A stretch of DNA of 41,288 nt from contig CAYYLL010000027.1 of the NCBI GenBank assembly GCA_964472525.1, forward strand, positions 1 to 41,288. The letters are read 5' to 3'. Origin of the DNA: SZUA-37 sp964472525 (GTDB lineage: Bacteria > Pseudomonadota > Gammaproteobacteria > UBA6429 > Thiohalophilaceae). Numbering within the stretch: the first letter of the stretch is position 1; each line of letters starts with the position of its first letter. The notes under the pieces were generated by a model. That model saw nothing but the letters and a program-made list of their open reading frames with translations, was not told where the DNA came from and did not search any database. This document shows positions 34,358 through 41,288 of this stretch, in pieces. The position numbers and the translations under genes are program-made.

Positions 34358-35036
34358 TACTGTATTTCTTTAACTCGGTGATATCGTGAATGGTGACACA
34401 ATTTCCGTTAATAGTAAGGATACCCTGACTGTTCAAATTTTTAATAATTCGAGAGAAGGTTTCTGGTTTAATGGATAGTCTTGCTGCGATCACATTTTTA
34501 GGGGTATCCAGTTCAAAATATTCTTTATTTTCCGGTAACTCGTGAACCAGATAAGTGGCAACACGGCGTGTGCCGCTGTGTAATGTCAGTGTGTCAATTT
34601 CATTGACTAGCGTTCTCAAACGTAAACTCATGCTACCTAGTAAGAGGAAACAGGTATCGGTTGAATTCCACAACATCCGTTTAAAATATTTTCCATTTAT
34701 GGCGATGACTTCTGATGGAGACAATGCGGCGGCATTAACTGGATAATCTGTTTGGTCGGTGAACATCAGTGCTTCCGCAAAGACTTCACCGGCTTTCACT
34801 ATTTCTATAATTTTTTCTTGCCCATCCGTTGATACACGAAACAGTTTGATTTTGCCGCTTATGAGCATGTAAAAATTGGTTGCTTCTTCAGCCTGATTGA
34901 ACAGTATCTGGCCATCATCCAGTGAATATATTTGACTGTGTTCATTGACTCGATCAAGTTGTAATTCAGTCAGTTTGGAAAAAAGATGATGTTGTTTTAG
35001 GTTGACTTTAATTATGTTGCTGTTATTTCTTCTCAT
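34350..35036 (-). CDS. Crp/Fnr-family regulator, Dnr-like
   Basis: About 228 aa from ATG 35036; an in-frame GTG at 35054 is possible, and neither has a clear ribosome binding site. An N-terminal cyclic-nucleotide-type sensor fold (HHLFSKLTELQLDRVNEHSQIYSLDDGQILFNQAEEA) and dimer helix are followed by a C-terminal HTH with LSIKPETFSRIIKNLNSQGI. There is no cysteine cluster like that of Fnr, and the sequence resembles Dnr, the NO-responsive haem-dependent activator. Position just downstream of the nor genes supports control of NO reduction. The nor promoter itself lies outside the window. Confidence 0.85.
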   Translation of the reverse strand: MRRNNSNIIKVNLKQHHLFSKLTELQLDRVNEHSQIYSLDDGQILFNQAEEATNFYMLISGKIKLFRVSTDGQEKIIEIVKAGEVFAEALMFTDQTDYPVNAAALSPSEVIAINGKYFKRMLWNSTDTCFLLLGSMSLRLRTLVNEIDTLTLHSGTRRVATYLVHELPENKEYFELDTPKNVIAARLSIKPETFSRIIKNLNSQGILTINGNCVTIHDITELKKYSII

Positions 35037-35107
35037 AATGAATATTTTAGCCACATTTAAAAGTAGTCAGTATGCCATGAATGGAGAGAGATATTTCATC
35101 TAAATTC

Positions 35108-35164
35108 CCCGTCCGCTTGCGGCGGGCTCAAAACCGATGGGGTTTCCAAAGGGGTGCATACCCC
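35108..35164. repeat. cluster of three hairpins between norD and dnr
   Basis: Three stems stand in 57 nt: CCCG-(T)-CCGC/GCGG-CGGG (35108-35126, one bulge), AAACC/GGTTT (35131-35145) and GGGGT-GCAT-ACCCC (35151-35164). They follow the norD stop and precede dnr. This could act as a terminator or RNA-processing site, or be a REP-like repetitive element. It is more GC-rich than its surroundings. Confidence 0.55.
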
Positions 35165-35186
35165 GTTGACGATATATAATTGATTC

Positions 35187-37031
35187 TTATTGTGTTAACT
35201 GGCTATATAACTTTGGCAGAGCTTGCGGTAATTTCTCTGGTTGATGGATTATCGTGTAATTATTTTTGCCAAACAGATAGGGCAGGTAATCATTGCCTTT
35301 TTTGTCTATTGTAATACAAAAAGGCAATAATCCTTGTTGTTTTGCTGCGAGTACCGCATGTTTGGTGTCTTCAATACCGTAGCGTCCTTCGTATTGATCC
35401 AGATCATTGGGTTTACCGTCTGTTAAAATGAGCAACAGACGGCGGTTACTGTCTTCATGGCTTAAAATTTCGGTAGCATGACGAATAGCGGCACCAAGCC
35501 GGGTGTAATAACCGGGGTTGATGGCTTCGATACGGCCACGAATACGGGCGTTATAAGGTTCACTAAAATCTTTAATGGTGTGTATTCGGATTGGGTCACG
35601 TTTACGTGAAGAAAAACCGAGCATGGAAAAACGATCACCGGTTGCGTGCAGGCTTTCTGCGAATAGATACAAGCTATCACGAATAACGTCGATAATCCGG
35701 TGTGTATCATTAATATGGGCATCGGTTGATAATGACAGGTCGGCAAGTAACAGACAGGTCAGATCACGGGCACCTCGGTGCATTTCGCGGTAGAGATTTT
35801 CTGCTGTAACGGGGATACCGGCTGCACGGTCGCTGCGATATCGAAGGTAAGCATCAAGATCAATATCTTGTCCATCCATTTGCGATGTGTGCCAGATTCT
35901 GGCTGGCACCATCGCCTGAAATTGCTCTCGTAGCCGCTTGGCTGTTCGTTTTAGATGGTCGGGGAGCGTGCAGGGTTTTGCATCGTCAGCAATCATTTGA
36001 ACAATACGACATCGATTGGGTAATAGTTGTTGTTTTTTCCAGTTCCATTCGGGTAAAAGTATGCCGTCGTTAAATATTTGGTCATCAGCGGCAGCAGAGG
36101 GCAGATCAAGATCAAACTTGAGTCGGGTTTTCGATGCTTTGCCATTATGTGCAACCGAGAGTTTATCGAGATCGCGGGCAACATTTTCAGCCCGGTCGAT
36201 ATCGTCTTCATCCTCAGTCCCACGATCAACGTTAACAAATTCTCCCATAGTAAAAATATTTTCCATTCGAACAGTCAGGAGTCCACGATCAGACTCGGGC
36301 TCATCAACGCTTTCAGCCTGCCGTTGGCCAATATCATCAAGTTCGCGCGACTGTACATCCGGTGGCTGTAAAGCATTATCATCATGGGTGCTTTTGCTTG
36401 CTGATACAGGAGGGTCGGGATGCAGCCAGAGAGGGATAGGTTGTGGTGTATGTTTGCAAGCGGGTAAGTTTTTAATACCCCCAGGTGACTGTAAAGCCTG
36501 CTGAATACAACGCTCGACTTGGGCATCGGCCCTTTTAAGTTTATTAATGTCAGGGCGTTGTTGCAGGTGTGCCTCTACTAAACGTTGGTAACGGGCTTTT
36601 ATTCCGGGAAATTGTTTTAACGTAGCCAGTGTCATTAACTGATTGCGGTAAAACCAGTTCTGATTTGCCAATAATTTCTTAACTTTATCTTGTATTGCGG
36701 CAAGGCTAGCAAGCCAGTAATAAAGGTCGGTATTTAATTCGGTTGTATCAAACCAATTGATACTGGCGGGTAGTTTTAAGGCACGATCATCTCGCCAAGC
36801 AAGGCATATTTTTGTTTGGCTACCGGCAATACGTTGTAATAGATTACGCGGTGCAAAATTGGCTGTTCTATCAGCTACTTCGATTTGTAAACCGTGGTCA
36901 CCACCTAATGCACGAAAATAAATACCAATACCTTTATGTATATCATGCAAAAAAACGGTTGCCGCAGGGTATTGTTTATCTGCCGCACGGGTAATTAATT
37001 TATCCCAGAGTTGACCAATATGCTCTTCCAT
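35187..37031 (-). CDS. norD: NorD, VWA-domain activator of NO reductase
   Basis: A 614-aa protein with a C-terminal von Willebrand A domain. Its MIDAS residues are seen in LLADLSLSTD, the threonine region YYTRLGAAIRHA and LILTDGKPNDLDQYEG. NorD works with the AAA+ protein NorQ to activate NorCB, probably by inserting the non-haem iron. The middle (about 190-330) is acidic and low in conserved features. It begins 2 nt after the polyferredoxin gene, so the two are surely co-transcribed. Confidence 0.93.
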   Translation of the reverse strand: MEEHIGQLWDKLITRAADKQYPAATVFLHDIHKGIGIYFRALGGDHGLQIEVADRTANFAPRNLLQRIAGSQTKICLAWRDDRALKLPASINWFDTTELNTDLYYWLASLAAIQDKVKKLLANQNWFYRNQLMTLATLKQFPGIKARYQRLVEAHLQQRPDINKLKRADAQVERCIQQALQSPGGIKNLPACKHTPQPIPLWLHPDPPVSASKSTHDDNALQPPDVQSRELDDIGQRQAESVDEPESDRGLLTVRMENIFTMGEFVNVDRGTEDEDDIDRAENVARDLDKLSVAHNGKASKTRLKFDLDLPSAAADDQIFNDGILLPEWNWKKQQLLPNRCRIVQMIADDAKPCTLPDHLKRTAKRLREQFQAMVPARIWHTSQMDGQDIDLDAYLRYRSDRAAGIPVTAENLYREMHRGARDLTCLLLADLSLSTDAHINDTHRIIDVIRDSLYLFAESLHATGDRFSMLGFSSRKRDPIRIHTIKDFSEPYNARIRGRIEAINPGYYTRLGAAIRHATEILSHEDSNRRLLLILTDGKPNDLDQYEGRYGIEDTKHAVLAAKQQGLLPFCITIDKKGNDYLPYLFGKNNYTIIHQPEKLPQALPKLYSQLTQ

Positions 37032-37033
37032 GA

Positions 37034-37996
37034 TTATTGATCCTTCAACGCTAAATGCAATTCTGGTTTAGTGGCATTGGATTTAGAAACAGGGGGAGCC
37101 GAAATACTAATCGCAGCCTCACCCTGTACCCAACGCAACAGACTAACATGACTATTGAATTGCTGAACCTGAATACAAGACGAGATACATTCACCACATT
37201 CAGTACAGGCAAACATTTTACGTTTAATGGCGCGTGGTTTTAAGCGCATTGGGCAAGCATTGTCGCAGGCATTGTTACACTCTTTACAAAGTGTTGAACG
37301 TGAAGAATCAAATGTGACCACCATGGCTTTGCGATTAGACATCCATGCAAGGCTTTGGAATAAACCCACAGCACAACCAAAACGACAAAACAGATGTCTT
37401 GCAAATAAAAATTCAATACAAAAAATAATGGTTGCTACACTAATAAATAACATTTGGTTACGTGTTAATGCAGCATTTATCAGGTTTGAATATATTTCAA
37501 CAGGAGGAAGTAAGTAAGTGAGCAAACTGACGGACCAAATAAACGCAAAAACAAGTACGCTAATAATAGTTGGTAACCAGTATCTTCTAGCGGGTTTTAA
37601 AATACGTCGGTCACTTTGTTGTTGAGGTAGTTGTTTCTTTTCCCAAAGGCTAGGTTTTCCACTGGCACGCAACATCAGTTTATTAATAAGTTCAACTACC
37701 GAAAAATGTGGGCACAACCAACCACAATATATTCGTCCCCAACGCCATGCAATAAAGAGAAAACCAACTGCAAGAGTAACGACCGGTAAAATCCCAAAAA
37801 ATAGCACGTTGATAGCCAGATTAGTATGATTGCTCTGCAACGAGTCTAAGTGCAGTGTCCAACTATGGCCAAATAAAATAAAGTGCCCTAACGTTAGATC
37901 GTAACGAAAAATATTAAGTGGTGGTGAGACCACAAACAACACAAAAAAGCTAACTTGAGTGATTGAACGCCAATGTTGTAGAGATATTTTGTTCAT
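37034..37996 (-). CDS. membrane polyferredoxin (NapH/NosR/CcoG-like) in the nor cluster
   Basis: A 320-aa membrane protein with about five helices and iron-sulfur motifs. CGWLCP and CRFGCA lie at the membrane face. Two soluble clusters follow: CKECNNACDNACP and CTECGECISSC, both typical for [4Fe-4S]. NapH and NosR C-terminal domains have the same plan; the Pro after the second CxxxC is Ala here. I start at ATG 37996 (MNKISLQHW), which clears the upstream stop by 9 nt; a longer form to 38062 would overlap the upstream gene by 55 nt. It sits between the small membrane protein and norD. A role in electron supply for maturation of NorB is inference. Confidence 0.82.
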   Translation of the reverse strand: MNKISLQHWRSITQVSFFVLFVVSPPLNIFRYDLTLGHFILFGHSWTLHLDSLQSNHTNLAINVLFFGILPVVTLAVGFLFIAWRWGRIYCGWLCPHFSVVELINKLMLRASGKPSLWEKKQLPQQQSDRRILKPARRYWLPTIISVLVFAFIWSVSLLTYLLPPVEIYSNLINAALTRNQMLFISVATIIFCIEFLFARHLFCRFGCAVGLFQSLAWMSNRKAMVVTFDSSRSTLCKECNNACDNACPMRLKPRAIKRKMFACTECGECISSCIQVQQFNSHVSLLRWVQGEAAISISAPPVSKSNATKPELHLALKDQ

Positions 37997-38007
37997 CCAA
38001 TAAAACT

Positions 38008-38436
38008 TTATTGCGGGCAATTTTTGGGTAATGATTTCCCAATCAATGGATATGACCAGCATTTGCCTGCGAGTGCTTTTGATAAACCAACAACACCAAG
38101 TAAAACCATACTGGCATGGATAGTTGTGAATAGAATGATAAGTATCATCCAGATCGTGACATCGTTTGCACCTGAAAAATTTAATATTATATACATTAGT
38201 GCGAGAGTGAAAAATATCATACCAATCAAGATGCTAGCGGCAATGGTTTGTTCCAGATGAGATTGAGCCAATGCCGGAACAGAGTCATGTTTTTTAAAAA
38301 AAATGATGACTAATAAAATAAATGCCAGTATCGGCAGGATTAAAAGATTGGCAAGATAAAGTGACTCAGCCAGAATAGCAAGACGTTGACCATTGTCTGG
38401 TTTATTGTGGGTAGATTTATTCCCCGAGCGTTGCAT
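38008..38436 (-). CDS. small membrane protein of the nor cluster, unknown function
   Basis: 142 aa with about four hydrophobic helices (about 29-49, 66-86, 90-105 and 96-116 overlapping regions). The C-terminus has WSYPLIGKSLPKNCPQ. The helices are separated by a KKHDS loop, which recalls DUF4870-like small membrane proteins, but I cannot assign a family. The start overlaps the norQ stop by 20 nt, so translation is coupled. It does not resemble NorE (subunit III-like) or NorF clearly. Confidence 0.75.
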   Translation of the reverse strand: MQRSGNKSTHNKPDNGQRLAILAESLYLANLLILPILAFILLVIIFFKKHDSVPALAQSHLEQTIAASILIGMIFFTLALMYIILNFSGANDVTIWMILIILFTTIHASMVLLGVVGLSKALAGKCWSYPLIGKSLPKNCPQ

Positions 38437-39232
38437 TGATCACCTCAACAAGTGCTGCAAGCGTCTCTTTATCATCGGTTAAGGGTTCAATTAATGCGGC
38501 ATGGCAGGCGGGTTGAATTGCCATACCACTTTTAATTAAAGTGGCGGCATAAACCAGTAATCGGGTTGATGCCGCTTCTTCCAGATCATGGTCTTTTAAT
38601 GCACGTAAGGAACACGCTAGATTGACTAGCTGAGTGGCTAATGTTTTATCAATGCCAGTTTCACCCATGAGGATCTCAACTTCAATTTCCGGCTGTGGAA
38701 AATCAAAACTCAAACCAATAAACCGTTGTCGGGTGCTAGGTTTCATACCTTTTAACAAGTTCTGGTAACCGGGGTTGTATGACACAACTAGCATAAAGTT
38801 ATCGGGGGCTGTTAAGGTTTCACCAGTACGTTCCAGTGGCAGAATACGACGATTATCGGTTAAGGGGTGAAGCACGACCGTGGTGTCTTTGCGTGCTTCG
38901 ACAATTTCATCCAGATAACAAATTGCTCCATCACGTACTGCGCGTGTTAGTGGCCCGTCACTCCAGTATGTTCCTGCATCTCCAATCAGGTGCCTGCCGG
39001 TTAAATCTGAAGCGGTCAAGTCGTCATGACAGGCGACAGTGTGCAGAGGTCGCCCGAGTCGTGCGGCCATGTATTGAATAAAACGGGTTTTGCCACATCC
39101 GGTAGGACCTTTAATCAGTAAGGGTAACTGGTTTTTAAAAGCATGTTCAAACAGTTCAACTTCATTTCCGCTAGCACGATAATAAGGAAGATTATTTTCA
39201 TGTATTATTTTTGTGGCTGTATTTTTTTCCAT
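38417..39232 (-). CDS. norQ: NorQ, MoxR-type AAA+ ATPase
   Basis: 271 aa with Walker A GPTGCGKT (about residues 41-48), Walker B ICYLDEI, sensor-1 VVSYNPGYQ and the arginine-finger region STRQRFIGL. NorQ is the hexameric partner of NorD in activation of NO reductase. It lies 187 nt after norB and overlaps the next gene by 20 nt. Confidence 0.95.
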   Translation of the reverse strand: MEKNTATKIIHENNLPYYRASGNEVELFEHAFKNQLPLLIKGPTGCGKTRFIQYMAARLGRPLHTVACHDDLTASDLTGRHLIGDAGTYWSDGPLTRAVRDGAICYLDEIVEARKDTTVVLHPLTDNRRILPLERTGETLTAPDNFMLVVSYNPGYQNLLKGMKPSTRQRFIGLSFDFPQPEIEVEILMGETGIDKTLATQLVNLACSLRALKDHDLEEAASTRLLVYAATLIKSGMAIQPACHAALIEPLTDDKETLAALVEVINATLGE

Positions 39233-39347
39233 TATGTTATCCCTATTAAATTATCCATGTTTAACCTAGGTTGGTAAAGGCTTAGGTAACACGAGACTTT
39301 GGTAAACGTAACCAATGGCAAAATTCAAGCCAGTTAATATAATAACC

Positions 39348-39410
39348 TACCTGCTCCTTTCAACGCCCTTATTAAATCAGAATAGCAATCTTTAAGGAAA
39401 GGAACAGGTA
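39348..39410. promoter_or_regulatory. large inverted repeat between norB and norQ
   Basis: TACCTGCTCCTTTC (39348-39361) and GAAAGGAACAGGTA (39397-39410) pair over 14 bp with one mismatch around a 35-nt loop, just after the norB stop. It could protect norCB mRNA or reduce read-through into norQ. Confidence 0.45.
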
Positions 39411-39419
39411 AGTCATAGT

Positions 39420-40802
39420 TTATGCTGTTTCTTCGGGCTCCTGACCACGAATAAAGAAGCTAGTGATATACACAATTAAGCCGATTAAGAATACAACACC
39501 CGCAACTTCTCGCATCCAATAGAAAGATGCCACTTTATCCTGTACCACCATAAAGGCCTGTGGTGTATCGCTGTAGCGTTGTAAGTAGACTTGCACAATG
39601 CCTGCGCCGGTTAAAAACAAGGTAATGAATACCATCGACACCGTCATCAACCAGAATGACCACATCTCTACAACTTGTGATTTTCTGCTGTTAGCTGCTT
39701 CACGCCCACGTAACATTGGCATGGCATAAGATATCATGGTGAGTACGATCATGACATAGGCTCCAAAGAATGCCATGTGGCCATGTGCGGCGGTAATTTG
39801 TGTACCATGCGTATAGTAATTAATCGGAGCCAGTGTGTGCAGAAAACCCCATACACCTGCACCAAGAAAGGCCATAACGGATGTACCTAAGGCCCATAAT
39901 ACGGCCACCTGATTAGGATGGTTACGTCGTCTTTGATTAACCATGTTAAAGGCAAAAACAGTCATCATGAAAAATGGAATGGGTTCCATGGCTGAGAAAA
40001 TAGAGCCCCACCATTGCCAGTAATCGGGTGTGCCGATCCAGTAATAGTGGTGTCCGGTACCGATAATGCCAGTAATTAAGGCCATGGCAATGATGACATA
40101 TAACCATTTTTCAATAACTTCACGATCGACGCCAGTGGTTTTTATCAACACGAAGGCAAGAATAGAACCAAGAATCAGTTCCCATACACCTTCAACCCAA
40201 AGATGAACAACCCACCACCAGTAAAATTTATCTTTAACTAGATCAACGGGGTTATAAAATGAGAACAAAAAGAAAACAGCAAGCCCGACCAAGCCTAATA
40301 GTAATACCAGTGTTATAACCGTTTTTCGTCCTCTAAGAACGGTTACACCAATATTAAAAATAAAAGCAAGTACAACCACAACAATCCCTATTTTAGTAAT
40401 GGTGGGCTGTTCTAGAAATTCGCGTCCCATGGTAGGCCAAATATCATTACCCGTTATATCGGCCAGCGTTGCATACGGCACCAGTAAATACCCCAGAATG
40501 GTTAATACACCCGCAGCAAGAAAAACCCAGAACGTGATGATGGCGAGTTTAGGACTATATAGCTCAGTTTCTGATTCTTCTGGCACAAGATAATAGGCTG
40601 CCCCCATAAAACCAAACAGTAACCAGACAATAAGCAGGTTGGTGTGTACCATCCGTGCAACATTAAATGGGATCTCCGGGAATAAAAAATCTCCCATAAC
40701 ATATTGCAGCCCCATTATCAGGCCAAAAATAATTTGCCCGACAAATAATCCGATGGCGGCAATAAAATAAGGCTTTGCCACCGCCTGTGATTGATATTTC
40801 AT
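39420..40802 (-). CDS. norB: NorB, nitric oxide reductase large subunit (cNOR type)
   Basis: 460 aa with about 12 helices of the haem-copper oxidase superfamily. Metal-site residues are seen in RMVHTNLL, HLWVEGVWELI (first active-site His and the Glu region of the FeB site), GTGHHYYWIG (His pair for FeB) and TAAHGHMAFFGAY (haem ligands). The length, and the absence of the N-terminal extension of quinol-dependent NorZ, together with the neighbouring NorC, mark it as the cytochrome c type. It reduces two NO to N2O. It follows norC by 70 nt. Confidence 0.96.
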   Translation of the reverse strand: MKYQSQAVAKPYFIAAIGLFVGQIIFGLIMGLQYVMGDFLFPEIPFNVARMVHTNLLIVWLLFGFMGAAYYLVPEESETELYSPKLAIITFWVFLAAGVLTILGYLLVPYATLADITGNDIWPTMGREFLEQPTITKIGIVVVVLAFIFNIGVTVLRGRKTVITLVLLLGLVGLAVFFLFSFYNPVDLVKDKFYWWWVVHLWVEGVWELILGSILAFVLIKTTGVDREVIEKWLYVIIAMALITGIIGTGHHYYWIGTPDYWQWWGSIFSAMEPIPFFMMTVFAFNMVNQRRRNHPNQVAVLWALGTSVMAFLGAGVWGFLHTLAPINYYTHGTQITAAHGHMAFFGAYVMIVLTMISYAMPMLRGREAANSRKSQVVEMWSFWLMTVSMVFITLFLTGAGIVQVYLQRYSDTPQAFMVVQDKVASFYWMREVAGVVFLIGLIVYITSFFIRGQEPEETA

Positions 40803-40872
40803 AATTGCGATCTCCAGTAATTGCTATTCGAGTAATTCAAGCTATTTATTGTGCTGAATTAACTTTGTTGTA

Positions 40873-41288
40873 TTAACCTTGGATATTAGGTGGCCAGTTA
40901 GCGGTGTTAATTTCTGATGAATATTTAAGAAAAGCAGCAATGGCATCTAGCTCTTTTTCATTAAAATTAAACTGCGGCATACTTCGACGTCCAGGTATAC
41001 CATTCTTTGGACGGCTTTTGATAAAGGCCTTAATGGCTTCCGTACTGTTGCCAAAACGTTTGTAAACATTACCGAGTTCAGGTGCAAAGTAAGCTCCTTC
41101 TCCCAGTATAGTGTGGCAACCGATGCAATCATTCTTTTCCCATATCCCCTTACCCTGTGCAACCAGAGGGGTAATGTGTGCGTTGCTATTGCGCTTAGGT
41201 ATTGTTGTTGTAGTATCAATGGTGAGAGCAAGAAAAAGTAAAAAGAAAAACAGGCTTCCACCGTAAAAGATGTTGCGCGCCATGGATT
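40873..41288 (-). CDS. norC: NorC, cytochrome c subunit of NO reductase, 5' end cut
   Basis: The visible 138 codons hold an N-terminal anchor helix (NIFYGGSLFFFLLFLALTIDT), the haem c motif CIGCH and the Met-ligand region SMPQFNF. NorC passes electrons from soluble cytochromes to NorB. The family N-terminus usually has a few more residues ending SMARNIYYGG; here SMARNIFYGG begins right at the window edge, so the true start probably lies outside and the ATG at 41283 is likely internal. Confidence 0.94.
   Translation of the reverse strand, partial: SMARNIFYGGSLFFFLLFLALTIDTTTTIPKRNSNAHITPLVAQGKGIWEKNDCIGCHTILGEGAYFAPELGNVYKRFGNSTEAIKAFIKSRPKNGIPGRRSMPQFNFNEKELDAIAAFLKYSSEINTANWPPNIQG

Noticed and set aside
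35166..35185. Possible Fnr/Dnr box (TTGAC...TTGAT) before dnr
   Set aside because: The two halves are direct, not inverted, and the spacing does not fit TTGAT-N4-ATCAA.
1..41288. CRISPR array or insertion sequence
   Set aside because: No regularly spaced repeats and no transposase-like frame were seen.

Overview
The window looks like a chromosomal segment of a moderately AT-rich gammaproteobacterium that can reduce nitric oxide. The evidence is a complete L-Ara4N lipid A operon in the enterobacterial gene order, Lpt-type LPS export proteins, SixA, a UPF0149/SEC-C protein, a tRNA-His with encoded CCA, and a cytochrome c-dependent NO reductase cluster with a Dnr-like regulator. I cannot name a genus from the sequence alone.

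Layout. 1-54: 3' part of tRNA-His. 281-1825: a HipBA toxin-antitoxin module whose hipA reading frame is broken in a run of eight G. 1941-3882 (minus): an OmpR-type response regulator and histidine kinase. 4113-14451 (plus): arnBCADTEF followed without a break by a WbuC-type cupin and an LptF/LptG pair. 14708-16027: ugd, with its own promoter. 16100-26573 (minus): an efflux operon with an unknown periplasmic protein, an outer-membrane lipoprotein channel, and two adaptor plus RND pairs. 26951-29036 (plus): a divergent response regulator and kinase. 29809-31043: sixA and a UPF0149 protein. 31273-32912: a second, intact HipBA pair. 33034-34357: a DsrC/TusE-like gene divergent from a LysR regulator. 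34350-41288 (minus): dnr-like, norD, a polyferredoxin, a small membrane protein, norQ, norB and norC, the last cut by the window edge.

How the genes fit together. Ugd makes UDP-glucuronate. ArnA, B, C and D convert it to undecaprenyl-phosphate L-Ara4N, ArnE/F flip it, and ArnT attaches it to lipid A. The two genes at the end of the arn operon encode an LPS-exporter-type permease pair, so the locus may carry modification and a matched transport step together. The promoters of arnB and ugd share the same four-repeat operator: pentamers of TTTAC/TTAAC/CTTAC/CTAAC type at exact 11-bp steps, with a -10 box starting 12 nt after the last repeat in both. This is the layout expected for an OmpR-family regulator and ties both transcription units to the kinase/regulator pair next door.

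Points most worth following up are the LptFG-like pair inside the arn operon, the shared 11-bp operator, a DsrC-like protein that has lost the universally conserved C-terminal cysteine, the nor cluster with an inserted polyferredoxin and four-helix membrane protein, the double RND/double adaptor operon in which both pumps lack the TM10 lysine, and the G-tract frameshift in hipA.
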